NCBI GenBank assembly: GCA_000153145.1
Contig: CH672415.1
Location: 1,403,411 to 1,467,410 of the forward strand
Direction of reading: 5' to 3'
DNA length: 64,000 nucleotides
Origin: a marine actinobacterium PHSC20C1
Lineage (GTDB): Bacteria > Actinomycetota > Actinomycetes > Actinomycetales > Microbacteriaceae
Shown here: in pieces, positions 16,454 to 27,100 of the stretch
How the letters are laid out: the number at the start of each line of letters is the position of its first letter
Position numbering within the stretch: the stretch's first letter is position 1
Position numbers and translations under genes: made by a program
Notes under the pieces: generated by a model
The model's database searches: none
Told to the model about the DNA's origin: nothing
The model's input: the letters and a program-made list of their open reading frames with translations, nothing else

Positions 16454-18055
16454 TTAGTGGAAGAAATGGCGTTCGCCCGTAAAGTACATCGTGACGCCAG
16501 CCTCAATCGCGGCGGCGATCACTTCCTCATCACGAATAGAGCCACCGGGCTGAACGACCGCACGAACTCCGGCGTCAAGCAGCAGTTGCAATCCATCAGC
16601 GAAGGGGAAGAACGCGTCGCTGGCCGCGACCGAGCCCTTGGCGCGATCACCGGCACGCGAGATCGCCAACTGGCAGGAATCAACCCGGTTGACCTGCCCC
16701 ATACCGACACCGACGGATGCTCCGCCATGGGCTAGCAAAATGGCGTTCGACTTCACGGCGCGCACCGCCCGCCACGCAAACTCGAGATCTGCGAGAGTTT
16801 CCGCATCGGCAGGGTCACCTGCCGCAAGAGTCCAGGATGAGACGGGAGCAAAGTGGTTGTCGAGTTCCTGCACAAGCAGGCCCCCAGATAGCTGGCGCAA
16901 CTCTGTGCCATCTCGCGAATAGTCTTCGGGCAATTGCAGCAGACGCAGATTCTTCTTTGCCTGCAGAATCTCGAGCGCTTCAGGCTCGAAACCTGGGGCG
17001 ACAACAACTTCGGTGAAAATCGGGGCGATCGACTCCGCCGCAGCCTTGGTGATGATTCTGTTGGCCGCAATCACTCCGCCGTAGGCCGAGATTGGATCGC
17101 ACGCGTGCGCCGCGACGTGAGCTTCTGCAATCGTGGCCGCGGTGGCAATTCCGCACGGGTTGGCGTGCTTGATGACAGCAACCGCGGGAGACTCGTGGTC
17201 GAAAGCAGCACGCAAAGCAGCGTCGGCGTCCACGTAGTTGTTGTACGACATTTCTTTGCCACCGAGCTGCGTTGCTTGGGCGATTCCGCTCGAGCCTGAC
17301 ACTCCGTAGAGCCCTGCCTGCTGGTGCGAGTTTTCGCCGTAGCGAAGAACGGCGAGCTGGTCAGCGGCAAGGTCGATGTGGGCGGGAAAGGCGGGGGCGG
17401 ATGCCGTGGCATCCGTGTCGCCAAGGAGCGCACCGGTCAGGAACCACTGCGAGACCGCAGTGTCGTAAGCGGCGGTGTGGGCGAACGCTTGCGATGCCAG
17501 CGCGTAACGCTGAGCGAAAGTTGTGCCATCTCCTGCAGCCGCGGCGATGATTTCGTCGTAGCTGTCTGGGCTAGTCACGATCGCGACGTTGGCATGGTTC
17601 TTGGCGGACGCGCGCACCATGGCCGGTCCACCGATGTCGATTTGTTCGACGATGTCAGCGGGCGCTGCGCCCGACGCGACGGTCTCGACAAACGGGTACA
17701 GGTTCACTACGACTAGGTCGAACGCCTTAATGCCAAGTTCATCAAGTTGAGCTTCGTGCGATTCGAGTCGGAGGTCGGCCAGAATTCCTGCGTGCACGGC
17801 GGGATGCAGCGTCTTTACGCGTCCGTCGAGCGACTCGGGAAAACCAGTGACGCTCGACACTTCGGTAACCGCATAGCCTGCGGCCGCAATAGTCTTTGCT
17901 GTCGAACCTGTCGAGACAATTTCGACTCCAGCGGCTGAAAGAGCGCCGGCGAGTTCGAGCAGTCCGGACTTGTCGCTCACCGAGATGAGAGCACGGCGCA
18001 GAGGAACGACATCGCGTTCGCGAAAATCAGCAGGGTTATGGCTTGGGCCGCTCAT
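16454..18055 (-). CDS. purH: Bifunctional AICAR formyltransferase/IMP cyclohydrolase
   Basis: 533 residues, full length. The N-terminal IMP cyclohydrolase domain (about 20-165) begins [20 protein letters not shown]; the C-terminal AICAR transformylase contains [14 protein letters not shown] and [12 protein letters not shown] with the catalytic Lys-His pair, and the end [11 protein letters not shown]...[11 protein letters not shown]. It performs the last two steps of IMP synthesis. It follows purN by 5 bases, so the two are co-transcribed. Confidence 0.98.
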   Translation of the reverse strand: MSGPSHNPADFRERDVVPLRRALISVSDKSGLLELAGALSAAGVEIVSTGSTAKTIAAAGYAVTEVSSVTGFPESLDGRVKTLHPAVHAGILADLRLESHEAQLDELGIKAFDLVVVNLYPFVETVASGAAPADIVEQIDIGGPAMVRASAKNHANVAIVTSPDSYDEIIAAAAGDGTTFAQRYALASQAFAHTAAYDTAVSQWFLTGALLGDTDATASAPAFPAHIDLAADQLAVLRYGENSHQQAGLYGVSGSSGIAQATQLGGKEMSYNNYVDADAALRAAFDHESPAVAVIKHANPCGIATAATIAEAHVAAHACDPISAYGGVIAANRIITKAAAESIAPIFTEVVVAPGFEPEALEILQAKKNLRLLQLPEDYSRDGTELRQLSGGLLVQELDNHFAPVSSWTLAAGDPADAETLADLEFAWRAVRAVKSNAILLAHGGASVGVGMGQVNRVDSCQLAISRAGDRAKGSVAASDAFFPFADGLQLLLDAGVRAVVQPGGSIRDEEVIAAAIEAGVTMYFTGERHFFH

Positions 18056-18060
18056 ACGAT

Positions 18061-18645
18061 TCAGAGTTCCTTTAGGTTGATGCGATTGTTAGCAATGTCT
18101 TCGATGGTCTGCACGAGCAGCCGGCGTTCGATTGGTTTGATTCGTGCGTGCAGGTGCTCTTCGGTATCCCCCGGTTCGATTGCAACGCGCTCTTGCACGA
18201 TGATCGGACCGCTATCGACACCATTGTCGACTTTGATAACACTGGCGCCCGTCTGAGTTGCACCGGCGGTGAGAGCATCCCGAACGGCGTGGGCGCCAGG
18301 AAACTCGGGCAGGTAAGCCGGGTGAGTGTTAATAATGTTGGGAGACAACGCTTCAACAACGCGCGGCGGCAACAGCTTCATGAAGCCACTCAGCACAACG
18401 AGGTCGGCGTTCCACAATTGGATTTGCTGCAGCAGCTCGTCACCCCACTCATCGCGATTCGCGAAGCTCGACATGGGCACAGTGAACGTGGGGATGCCGT
18501 AGTGCTCAGCATGATCTAGGCCATCGGCGGCACGGTCGGCTCCAACTGCAAGCACGCGTGCGGGAAATTCGGCGCTTTCGGCCGCTTCGAGCAGGGCGGC
18601 GAGGTTAGACCCGCCCCCTGAGATCAAGACAACGAGTGTGAGCAC
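18061..18645 (-). CDS. purN: Phosphoribosylglycinamide formyltransferase
   Basis: 194 residues; GTG start. It adds the formyl group from 10-formyl-THF to GAR, an earlier step of the same pathway as purH. Motifs: N-terminal [13 protein letters not shown] for phosphate binding, [13 protein letters not shown], the catalytic region [20 protein letters not shown] with Asn-His, and [13 protein letters not shown]. The DUF6350 gene ends 9 bases upstream, which makes a three-gene unit. Confidence 0.97.
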   Translation of the reverse strand: MLTLVVLISGGGSNLAALLEAAESAEFPARVLAVGADRAADGLDHAEHYGIPTFTVPMSSFANRDEWGDELLQQIQLWNADLVVLSGFMKLLPPRVVEALSPNIINTHPAYLPEFPGAHAVRDALTAGATQTGASVIKVDNGVDSGPIIVQERVAIEPGDTEEHLHARIKPIERRLLVQTIEDIANNRINLKEL

Positions 18646-18654
18646 CCACCCAGC

Positions 18655-19869
18655 CTAGCGCTGCGTGAACCCGTCATTTGCCCGATCGTGTCGGGCTGAA
18701 GCCAACAAACCTAAGCCCGCAGCGACAGCGAACTCAACGAATGCCCACCCGGCTACAACCCACGGATCGGGGCCGACATCGATCAGTCGACCGGGGCCAG
18801 CAGAACCGGCAGAGGCCCACGCGAGTAGTCCAATGATTGCTGCAGCGGTAAAACCAATTCCGCCCGCAACTAGCGCCAGCTCACGTCGACGTAACTCGCC
18901 CGCAATTCGCGGTCCCAAGACTGCGCCAACCAAGAATCCGATCACGACAGGTGCAAGCAGCCCAACGAATCCGAGCGCCAGATCGCCCTCTGGCAGGGCC
19001 CCGAGAACTGGAATTGCCGGAATCGGGCCCAGCGATGTCGCAAGAGGCGACACTGTTGAGCCTGTTCCAATCGCGAAGCCAGGCCCGACAAGCCAGGTCG
19101 CCGCCCAGACCACAATGTTCGGCAGGATCGCGAGTTGGCCGATCGTCACCGCGACTCCGCCCAACACCTCGGTGTGTAGGGCCTCGTACAGTCTGATTAT
19201 CTCGGCGTATGACGTGACAATTGCCAGAGTTGTGACGACCGTGGCAACGAGAATCAGTCCAGCGGCCGCGATCGCACCGCCCCGAAGTGACGTCGCAACG
19301 ATTGTGCGCACGTGCGTGGGCCAGCGGCTGATCCAACGCCGAATTGGGCCAAGGACACGGCCCTTCGAACTGACGACCTGGCTGCCAATAATGAGCCCAA
19401 TTGCGAAGACCACCGTCGGCAAGAGAGTGCCTTGCCACAGGGAAGGGCGAGCGACGGGATGCAGAGTAGAAAGAGTGACCACAAACGAGGCGGCACCAAA
19501 GGTTGCCAACGATGCAAGCGTGCCTAGCAGCGCATGGGAGGTCTCCGCCACGCGCCGGCCAGCGCGAACGCCCAAAAGCACCGTGAGCAGCGCAAAACCG
19601 AGCAGCGCCATCGTGATGGTAACTGGGGTTCCAGCCTCCACTAGCCCGACTGCGGTCGAAACTTCGGGAGCCAAGACGACCGTAATGTCTGTGCCGTGAC
19701 CGACCAACCAGATATCGACGGCGGTGCGCCAGAACACCGTCCAGTCAATCGCAAGACCATAGTGGATGCCCCACAGCAGCGTGAGCGGAACCAGAGGTAT
19801 CGCGATACCGATGGCTACAACCAAGAGCGCCTCGAAGGCGGCAAAGAGGAGGGTGAGCTGGCGATTCAT
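18655..19869 (-). CDS. DUF6350-type integral membrane protein
   Basis: 404 residues with roughly ten to twelve hydrophobic spans, rich in Ala, Val and Gly, and no soluble domain. Its place directly before purN-purH matches the DUF6350 family of actinobacteria, for which no function is established as far as I know. Distance to purN is 9 bases. A 344-codon open frame on the opposite strand is a shadow of its GC-rich codons. Confidence 0.8.
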   Translation of the reverse strand: MNRQLTLLFAAFEALLVVAIGIAIPLVPLTLLWGIHYGLAIDWTVFWRTAVDIWLVGHGTDITVVLAPEVSTAVGLVEAGTPVTITMALLGFALLTVLLGVRAGRRVAETSHALLGTLASLATFGAASFVVTLSTLHPVARPSLWQGTLLPTVVFAIGLIIGSQVVSSKGRVLGPIRRWISRWPTHVRTIVATSLRGGAIAAAGLILVATVVTTLAIVTSYAEIIRLYEALHTEVLGGVAVTIGQLAILPNIVVWAATWLVGPGFAIGTGSTVSPLATSLGPIPAIPVLGALPEGDLALGFVGLLAPVVIGFLVGAVLGPRIAGELRRRELALVAGGIGFTAAAIIGLLAWASAGSAGPGRLIDVGPDPWVVAGWAFVEFAVAAGLGLLASARHDRANDGFTQR

Positions 19870-19975
19870 ATCGAAGCCGACAGTACCCCGCGATGCTCTC
19901 GTGAACGCTGCGGCCTACCGAGAATATTCGATCTGCCGTCAAAGTCTGTTGCCCGTAGTGCCCGCGCAACCGCCC

Positions 19976-20737
19976 TCAGCTCGCGAGTTCGCCGAATCCT
20001 TCACGCGTCATCGTCACGAGCATGTCGATCGCCTGCTGTGCAGCGGCACCGGTCGCCGAGAATGCCACAACGTCATTTTTCTTCGCGCCGAGCGACATGA
20101 TTCCGATCAGACTGTTGGCTCTAACCGGCCCCTTACCCGTCGTGACGTCAGCAATCGTGGCCGTCGCATCGATTCCCGCGAGCGCCTGAACAATGGCAGC
20201 GGCGGGTCGGGAATGCAGCCCGTCGGGGTTGATAAGCGTCTCTTCCACGGTGATGGCAGCGGAGGCGACAGAACTAGGGATGACATCCGGGCTGGAGTCC
20301 ACTGCAGTGTTCTCTGGCACAGATGCGCCATCCTCGCGATCCGAGAGTTGGCTTTGCTTCGCGCCCATCGCGGCACGCGCTTCCCGGTCAACGTCGTCGA
20401 GTGCGGCCCCGGCATTGGCGAGCACGACAGCAGCAATGAGCCCTTCGACAAAGGGCGCATCCGTTAGCCGCACTTCGTCGCTCGTGGTCATGAATTCGGT
20501 TGCCATCGTGCCGCTGAGCACTGCAGAGCCGAGATCCATAAAGACGAGCACTCCATCGCCGCTAGCGACCTCGTCAATGGCCTGTGCGACTTTCACAGCA
20601 TCGGTTCCGGTAATCCCTTCGCCTGCCCCCGCTGCAATGGCAATTGCCGGCGGAGTCTCCCCGACCATTTCGAGGGCGAGGTCTACAGCCGCCTGCGCGA
20701 GTGCAGGGCTGTGACTCACGACAACAATCCCGATCAT
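19976..20737 (-). CDS. dhaM: Dihydroxyacetone kinase phosphotransfer subunit DhaM with fused HPr domain
   Basis: 253 residues. Residues 1-130 are an EIIA-Man-like domain with the phosphorylated His in IGIVVVSHSPALAQ; residues 165-253 are an HPr domain with its active His in INPDGLHSRPAAAIV. The chain receives phosphate from PEP through enzyme I and passes it to ADP bound in DhaL. No enzyme I domain is attached, so a separate enzyme I is needed. It is the last gene of the glpF-dhaKLM operon, 2 bases after dhaL. Confidence 0.93.
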   Translation of the reverse strand: MIGIVVVSHSPALAQAAVDLALEMVGETPPAIAIAAGAGEGITGTDAVKVAQAIDEVASGDGVLVFMDLGSAVLSGTMATEFMTTSDEVRLTDAPFVEGLIAAVVLANAGAALDDVDREARAAMGAKQSQLSDREDGASVPENTAVDSSPDVIPSSVASAAITVEETLINPDGLHSRPAAAIVQALAGIDATATIADVTTGKGPVRANSLIGIMSLGAKKNDVVAFSATGAAAQQAIDMLVTMTREGFGELAS

Positions 20738-20739
20738 GC

Positions 20740-21381
20740 TCAGCTCGTTACGGTGTCGGCGAGCGCCTGAAACAAGAGTGTGCTCGAAGTGGCGCCGGGG
20801 TCGAGGTGTCCTGTGCTGCGCTCTCCGAGATAGCTTGCGCGGCCCTTGCGAGCAACGAGAGGCTCAGTCGAGTCACGACCCTTCTCGGCAGCGGCGAGAG
20901 CTGCGGATGCCGCAGCAGCGATGTCTGCGCCGCCAGCGACGGCAGCATCCCAAGCATCTAGCGCAGGGTTGATCGCATCGAACATTGTCTTGTCGCCAGC
21001 TTCGGCCTTACCGCGCGCGACAACGCCGTCGAGTCCAGCTCGGAGCGCAGCGCCAAAGGCTGCACCATCAAGTTCTGCAACGGGGCCTGCGCTAACGCCC
21101 ATCCTCAAAAAGAGTGTGCCATAGAGGGGTCCGGCTGCGCCGCCGACAGAAGTCACGAGCGTCATGCCCACTGACTTCAGTAGTTCGTCGGCGGCGGTCG
21201 CCGGTGCTGCACCAACTTTCTCGACAACCGCGTTCATGCCACGAACCATATTCGCGCCATGGTCGGCGTCACCAATGGCCGAATCAAGTTCGGTCAAATA
21301 GCTCTGTTGTTCTGTAACGAGCTCACGGAATCGCGCAAGCCAGGCAACAACGTGGTCGAGAGAGATGGTGCTTGTAGACAT
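20740..21381 (-). CDS. dhaL: Dihydroxyacetone kinase subunit DhaL
   Basis: 213 residues from the ATG at 21381; an upstream extension overlapping dhaK is less likely. It is the all-helical nucleotide-binding subunit, with the metal/ADP site signature LDSAIGDADHGANMVRGM near residue 32 and the loop VGGAAGPLYGTLF near 85. ADP is kept bound and rephosphorylated by DhaM. Five bases separate it from dhaK. Confidence 0.95.
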   Translation of the reverse strand: MSTSTISLDHVVAWLARFRELVTEQQSYLTELDSAIGDADHGANMVRGMNAVVEKVGAAPATAADELLKSVGMTLVTSVGGAAGPLYGTLFLRMGVSAGPVAELDGAAFGAALRAGLDGVVARGKAEAGDKTMFDAINPALDAWDAAVAGGADIAAAASAALAAAEKGRDSTEPLVARKGRASYLGERSTGHLDPGATSSTLLFQALADTVTS

Positions 21382-21386
21382 TGTTC

Positions 21387-22385
21387 TTAGACTCCCCAGC
21401 GGAGCCCGGCGGTGTTCACCGGGGCATCCCATAGTTTCAACATTTCTTCATCAGCCTTGAGGATGGTGACCGAGCAGCCAGCCATGTCGAGGCTCGTGAT
21501 GTAATCACCGACGAGGTTGCGCACAACCTGCACTCCGGCGGCTTCAAGTAGCTTCGCGACCTCGTTGTACATGATGTACAGCTCGATCTGCGGTGTTCCG
21601 CCCATTCCGTTCATCATCACAATGGCTGGTGAGCCTGTGAAGTCCATGTCGGAAAGGATCGGGTCGACCAGTTGCTTCGCGATCGAGGCGGCATCCGCCA
21701 GCTTCTCGCGGTGGCGACCGGGTTCTCCGTGGATGCCGACGCCGATTTCCATCATGTCGTCTGGCAGATCGAAGGTGGGCTTGCCTGCCGCGGGAACGGT
21801 ACAGCTGGTTAGTGCCATACCCATGGAGCGACCGGAGTCGTTGACGCGGTGTGCCAATGCGGTGACTGCGGCGAGGTCTTGCCCCTCTTCAGCTGCTGCG
21901 CCGACGATCTTTTCAAGCAATACTGTGAGGCCAACGCCGCGGCGTCCGGCCGTGAACAGTGAGTCTTGAACGGCCACGTCATCATTGACGACGATCGAGG
22001 CAACCTTCACTCCGGTTTCGGCTTCCGCCATTTCGGCAGCCATTTCGAAGTTCATGACGTCGCCGGTGTAGTTCTTGACGATGTGCAGCACGCCAGCTCC
22101 GGAATCAGCAACCTTGGTGGCTTCCTGCATCTGGTCGGGGGTCGGCGAGGTGAAGACTTCACCAGCACACGCAGCGTCGAGCATCCCGAAGCCTACGAAT
22201 CCACCGTGAAGCGGTTCGTGGCCTGAGCCGCCACCGGAGATGAGAGCGACCTTGCCAGCGCGAGTGGGCTCTGCGCGGTAGATCACGCGATTGACATGGT
22301 CGACCTTGAGTTCAGGATGCGCGGCGTCAATTCCGGCGAGCGCGTCGGCGAGTACCGACTCTGGGGTGTTAATCAGTTTCTTCAT
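21387..22385 (-). CDS. dhaK: Dihydroxyacetone kinase substrate-binding subunit DhaK
   Basis: 332 residues. It binds dihydroxyacetone as a hemiaminal on His, visible in EIGVGIHGEPGRHR near residue 218, and carries the GGGSGHEPLHGGFVG loop near 52. With DhaL and DhaM it makes dihydroxyacetone phosphate at the expense of PEP. Its start codon touches the stop of the channel gene (one-base overlap), which shows co-translation with the facilitator. Confidence 0.97.
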   Translation of the reverse strand: MKKLINTPESVLADALAGIDAAHPELKVDHVNRVIYRAEPTRAGKVALISGGGSGHEPLHGGFVGFGMLDAACAGEVFTSPTPDQMQEATKVADSGAGVLHIVKNYTGDVMNFEMAAEMAEAETGVKVASIVVNDDVAVQDSLFTAGRRGVGLTVLLEKIVGAAAEEGQDLAAVTALAHRVNDSGRSMGMALTSCTVPAAGKPTFDLPDDMMEIGVGIHGEPGRHREKLADAASIAKQLVDPILSDMDFTGSPAIVMMNGMGGTPQIELYIMYNEVAKLLEAAGVQVVRNLVGDYITSLDMAGCSVTILKADEEMLKLWDAPVNTAGLRWGV

Positions 22386-23143
22386 TACTTGGCCTTCTCT
22401 TCCGTGAGTGCCTCGGTGAGGGTGGTGTTGTCTGCTGCGGTCTTCGAGATGAAGCCGAACGCGAGGGCGGCGAGCACGCCGGCGAGAAGCTCAGCAGCGA
22501 GGTAAACCCATAGCTGCTCCCACGCGACTTGTCCGCCCATGATCTGCTGAACGAGCATCGGGCCGGTGGTGCGAGCAGGGTTGATGGATGCGCCGGTGAT
22601 CGGGCCAACAGGAATGATGGCGGCGAAGACGACGAAGCCGATGGCGAGTCCGGCGAAGCCGGGGGCTGCCTTGCGGTGGATAACGCCGAAGACGGTGAAC
22701 ACGAGGATGAACGTTCCGATGAATTCAGCGAAGAATGCCTGGCCAACGGGGATCGTGTCTGGGTTGAAGGAGGCGACTCCCAAGCCAGCGTCTACTGCGG
22801 CTTGGCCGAGAACGCCGACGATCGCGAACGCACCGGCAGTAGCACCGAGAAGCTGAGCTACGAGGTAGCCGGGAACTTCACGCCACGCAAACTTACCGGC
22901 GACGGCGAGACCGATCGTGACAGCCGGGTTGATGTGGTTGCCCGAGATGTAACCGAACACGTACACCGTTACAACGACGATGAGACCGAACGCGAACGAA
23001 ATGATTCCGAGGCTGGCCATCGTGAATGGCTCATCACCATTGAGGATGAAGGTTGCTGGCACGGAGCCGACACCGACGAATACAAGAAAAGCGGTACCTA
23101 GAAACTCTGCAGCCAGCTTCTGCCACTGCTTGTTCTCATCCAT
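22385..23143 (-). CDS. MIP-family channel, probable glycerol/dihydroxyacetone facilitator
   Basis: 252 residues with six spans and two half-helices carrying both NPA boxes: GNHINPAVTIG near residue 66 and ASINPARTTGP near 188. Start ATG with AAGGAG. Glycerol facilitators typically have Asp after the second box (NPARD); here it is Thr, closer to water channels. The operon with dhaKLM nevertheless points to uptake of a small polyol or dihydroxyacetone. Transport selectivity is therefore inferred from context. Confidence 0.9.
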   Translation of the reverse strand: MDENKQWQKLAAEFLGTAFLVFVGVGSVPATFILNGDEPFTMASLGIISFAFGLIVVVTVYVFGYISGNHINPAVTIGLAVAGKFAWREVPGYLVAQLLGATAGAFAIVGVLGQAAVDAGLGVASFNPDTIPVGQAFFAEFIGTFILVFTVFGVIHRKAAPGFAGLAIGFVVFAAIIPVGPITGASINPARTTGPMLVQQIMGGQVAWEQLWVYLAAELLAGVLAALAFGFISKTAADNTTLTEALTEEKAK

Positions 23144-23191
23144 TAGTTCTCCTTTGAACTCGATTTATTCGTGCGACCGGGTGTCGCCGTA

Positions 23192-23207
23192 TTCCGCAAT
23201 ATCGGAA
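23192..23207. promoter_or_regulatory. Inverted repeat, probable IclR operator 1
   Basis: TTCCG and CGGAA flank CAATAT in the 182-base gap between the channel gene and the divergent IclR gene. It would lie in the 5' leader of the glpF transcript. Confidence 0.5.
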
Positions 23208-23210
23208 CGT

Positions 23211-23229
23211 TATTCGATAATGTCGAATA
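23211..23229. promoter_or_regulatory. Inverted repeat, probable IclR operator 2
   Basis: TATTCGA and TCGAATA flank TAATG. It overlaps the -10 box of the glpF promoter, the position expected for a repressor. IclR proteins bind such AT-rich palindromes; the pairing with the adjacent regulator is inference. Confidence 0.55.
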
Positions 23230-23255
23230 TGCTACGTTCACTATCATCTTGTCAA
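23226..23255 (-). promoter_or_regulatory. glpF-dhaKLM promoter
   Basis: On the minus strand TTGACA (23255-23250), an 18-base spacer and CATATT (23231-23226) form a housekeeping-type promoter about 80 bases before the glpF start. Confidence 0.55.
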
Positions 23256-23325
23256 GCGCAGAAGCTGCGAAAGTAAACAGTCAGTGCAGACATAATGAAA
23301 CCCGGCCTAATGACGAGGAACAGCG

Positions 23326-24099
23326 TTGATCCAATCCATTGATCGAGCAGCACAGGTGCTGTCGTCTCTTCAAGGAGCGCGCCATCTCGGCATCACTGAA
23401 CTCGCCGGACTCCTCGGACTTCCGCCATCAACAGTGCACGGAATCGTCAAATCACTCCAAGCACACGGTCTTGTCGCCAAAGAACCCAATGGCAACCGCT
23501 ACATGCTCGGCCCCGCCCTTCTCAAACTGTCTAACGTCTACCTCGACACCCTCGACGTTCGAGCGCGAGCAATGCGCTGGACCCAAGAGCTCGCAAAACG
23601 AACCGGACTCGCCACTCGTCTCGGAGCCGAACTCTTCGACGAGGTCATCGTCATCCACCACAACAACCGACCAGACGGCACTGAGCAAATGCCCGAGACC
23701 GGACTGTCGATTCCCGTGCACGCCTCCGCCATGGGCAAAATTCTGCTGACCTACAACGCGGATGCCGCGGACCAACTGTTCGAGAAACCGCTACGCAGTC
23801 TCACCGGAGACACCATCACTGACCCAGCCAAGCTCATCCTGCAATTCGCGCAAATCGCCGAGCGGGGAATCGCGACGGAGGAAGACGAAGCCGTCCTTGG
23901 TGAGTCGTCAATTGCGGCACCGATCGCTGACCGCAACGGCAGTGTGATCGCCGCCGTTGCCGTTGTAATGCCCTCGAGTGAATGGCCGCCAGAGGACAAC
24001 GTGCTCAATGTATTGCGCGAGACAGCGCGCAACATCTCGCGAGAGCTCGGCTTCGCCGCCTGGCCACCACCTGTCGTGCGGCGCCCGAGCGACGACTAG
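23326..24099 (+). CDS. IclR-family transcriptional regulator
   Basis: 257 residues; TTG start with GAGGAA. N-terminal winged helix-turn-helix (LGITELAGLLGLPPSTVHGI, residues 22-41) and a C-terminal IclR effector domain (about 80-250) with MPETGLSIPVHASAMGKILL. Divergent from the glpF-dhaKLM operon, with two palindromes in the shared upstream region. It is therefore the likely repressor of that operon, responding to glycerol, dihydroxyacetone or a phosphate ester; the ligand is unknown. Confidence 0.93.
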   Translation: MIQSIDRAAQVLSSLQGARHLGITELAGLLGLPPSTVHGIVKSLQAHGLVAKEPNGNRYMLGPALLKLSNVYLDTLDVRARAMRWTQELAKRTGLATRLGAELFDEVIVIHHNNRPDGTEQMPETGLSIPVHASAMGKILLTYNADAADQLFEKPLRSLTGDTITDPAKLILQFAQIAERGIATEEDEAVLGESSIAAPIADRNGSVIAAVAVVMPSSEWPPEDNVLNVLRETARNISRELGFAAWPPPVVRRPSDD

Positions 24100-24105
24100 C
24101 TCGAC

Positions 24106-24147
24106 CAGCAACGGCCAGCCGCCTGTGGGGACGACTAGCCGTTGCTG
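24106..24147. other. Inverted repeat between convergent genes
   Basis: CAGCAACGGC (24106-24115) is matched by GCCGTTGCTG (24138-24147) around a 22-base loop. It lies between the ends of the IclR and subtilase genes and has no U-run. It may end transcription on both strands or be a mere RNA 3' structure. Confidence 0.4.
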
Positions 24148-24169
24148 TAGTGCGTGAGGTGGATGCCTT

Positions 24170-27100
24170 CTAGAAGGGGATCCACACCCAATCGTTGCGA
24201 CTCGTTGAGCCGGTCACGTTGTCGCCGGCGGGAGTGAACTCCGCCTTGACCTGATGCGAACCACGGTTGAGTTTCGGCAGTTTCACCGTCACTTTTCCAT
24301 TGTCAGCTTCTTCGAGCGTGATCGAATCTACTTTTTTACCATCGACCATGACCTTGACGGTTCCGGTCGCTGGCTCATCCGCACTCGTCGCTACGCGAAT
24401 AGTTGCACTTATCATGTTCCAGGAGAACGCAACATGGCGACTCACCGACAAGCTCACACTTGAGCTGTACTTGATCAGTACCGCTTCAGAGACGGCCGTT
24501 GCGCTCGGTAGGTCGCGCTTGATTGTCGTGACCACTACCCGGATCGCCTTGCCTTCATTGGCCTTCGTGACCTTGTACTTGCGCTTGTCTGCACCCGGAA
24601 TATCGGTGCCATCTGCCTGCCACTGGTAGCTGAACTTCAGGCCATCAACATCCCACTCCCCCGGATTCGCGGTGAGCTTCTTGCCAACGATCGGCTTCCC
24701 TGAAATAGAGGGCAGCACGGTGTTTACCGGAGTTCCCGGCAGAACATCCTCTTGAGTGACGACCTCAATCGCGGTGAACGCACCCGTGTCTCCATAACTA
24801 ACGAGACCGAGGTAGCTCGAGAAGGGTGCGAGCCCCTCCCACGATGCCGTGTAACTCACTGGTTCGCCCTGCACTCCCGGGAGCACTTCGGGGTTCAACC
24901 CGAGAGGCTCACCGCCACCAGGGACGACCGCGTAGGTGCGAACATCGAACGCTGTCGAAGGATTCGCCGCGTAGACCGACGCAATTACGAGGTAGCTACC
25001 CGGCGTCGGGTCGGTCAGGTTCACGCGCTCATCGGCTGCACCGGATGCTGACTGCCACCCGGCAATCGGCGTGCCCGCATCGTTGAGCAGGTAGACGATG
25101 AGGTCGAGGTCGGCGGTGTCATCGATCGAGTCGAGATCGAATCGCGCGTAGCTCGTACCCTCAGGCACAGTGACGTCATACTCGAACTCGTCACCGCTCA
25201 CACCCGAACCCGAGTGCTCAACCTCAGTTCCCGTGGGATCTTCGTGGAAGATTCCCGCGCTGAGGCCGGTCGTCGACAACGGAATGTCACCGTTGCCACC
25301 GGGAGTCACCGTCACTTCAACGGCACCGTAAGTTCCCGTGCCACTGGCCGAAGCCGGTGCAACGATCGTTACTGGGCGAACCGCGATCGGGCTGTGGGCG
25401 ACAGTGTCACCACTGGTCCAGCTGAGAGCACCCGTAGCGAACTGGTCGAGCGGAGCATCCGTTCGGCTGAAGGTCACCTGGTAGCTCTGAGTCTCTCCTG
25501 CAGCGCCAAAGGTCAGCGTTGAGGGCGAAACCGTTGCGTCAATGCCGGGGATCGAGATTGATGCCTCGAACGTGCCAGCCTGAGTGGAGGTCACGGTACG
25601 AGTAATCGTCTCTGGTGCCGTCAAGGAACCAATACCGATGGATGCCAGGTTGAGATTGCTGGGGTCAATCGCTTCGACCGAAGGGTCGAGCACGTCGTAG
25701 CCAGCGCCCTCAATGTAGGACAACCAGTCGCCGATACCGTTCAAGTAGAGCAGGCCAGGTTCGAAGAACTTGGTCGGATCAATGTGGCCAGCACCCTGAG
25801 TGAACGGGTCGGTAACGGTGTTTCCGTCACCATCAACAGTGTCGTAGGCAGTCGTCATAAACGCTGACTTGACCTCTGCAGGCGTTGCATTGGGGCGTTC
25901 GCCGAGGTAAAGCGCGGCGAGACCAGCAACGTGAGGCGATGACATCGAGGTTCCTGAAAGCAACTTGAACGTGGGCTCAGCACCTTCAGCGTTGGCGCCA
26001 GCGGCGAGGATACCCACGCCGGGAGCCGAGATGTCTGGCTTCACAATGTCGCTACCGTCAGCGACGATAGGGCCGCGCGATGAGAAGCCGGCAACCTGTG
26101 GTGTCGGTGGCTGGTAGTCAGTCTCGTTACCTGGAGTGAAGGTTGCCGTTGCGCCCTCAGTGGCCGCGTAGGCGAGCACCTGGTCGTGGTAGCGAGCATC
26201 CAAGTGCACTGTCGGAATGACGTGAGTGTCGAGGTCCGTTGAGCTTGGCGTTACATTGACCAGAATCGAGCCGATACCGCCAGCACGAGCAACCTCAGCT
26301 GACTTGTCGACTCTCGCGATCGCACCACGCTCACAGACAACGATCTTGCCCTCAACGAGAACCGGATCGAGAGTGTCCGCCAAACACAGGTTGGCGCTTT
26401 CTGCACCAGTGACGGCAACATCAGCTGCATTTACGAGCTCACCGGTCAGTGGCTCGGCAGCAGGGTCTAGGTCGACTGTGATGGATGCGCCCGCGAATGC
26501 TTGACCATCACCGAGGGTGACGGTGGCTTCGTAGTTGGGAATCGTGCTGGCCGCGACGGTGGTGATCCACGGTGCTGCATTGTCGAGCGTCGAGGCACCG
26601 GGGCCGTCGTTGCCAGCCGAAGCTGCAACGAATACACCGGCTGCTGCCGCACCCAAGAATGCTTGGTCGGTTGGCGAGACGGTGCTGCTGGCAGCTCCGC
26701 CACCAATCGAGTAGTTGATGACGTCAACGCCGTCAGCAACGGCTTGGTCGATAGCGGCTAAGAGGTCCGTGGATGCACAACCGTCGTCTGTCGTGTCGAC
26801 AGGGTCAGGTCCGCTCCAGCACACCTTGTAGGCCGCGATCTTGGCGGCTGGCGCAACGCCGGAGAAGTAGCCGAGAGGGTTGCCGCCAACAGTCGCGTCG
26901 ACTTCAAGGTTTCCGGCTGCGGTGCTCGCGGTGTGCGAGCCGTGGCCGTCACCGTCACGCGGGGAGACGTATTCGCCGACGCTAGCGTCGCCGATGTTGC
27001 CTGCGCCGAAACCATCGATGAAGTAGCGAGCGCTAATTACCTTGGTAGTGCAGTCGTCGGCGGCAAACTGCTCGCCTTCGATGCAGGCTCCGGTAAAGGT

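Noticed and set aside
16399..16506. 36-residue N-terminal extension of the dimethylargininase
   Set aside because: It would overlap the end of purH and gives a Cys/Arg-rich leader unlike a protein start; the ATG at 16398 directly precedes the first span.
18665..19699. 344-codon open frame on the plus strand
   Set aside because: Fully antisense to the DUF6350 membrane gene; Pro/Thr/Ala-rich composition typical of a shadow of hydrophobic codons, with no ribosome-binding site.
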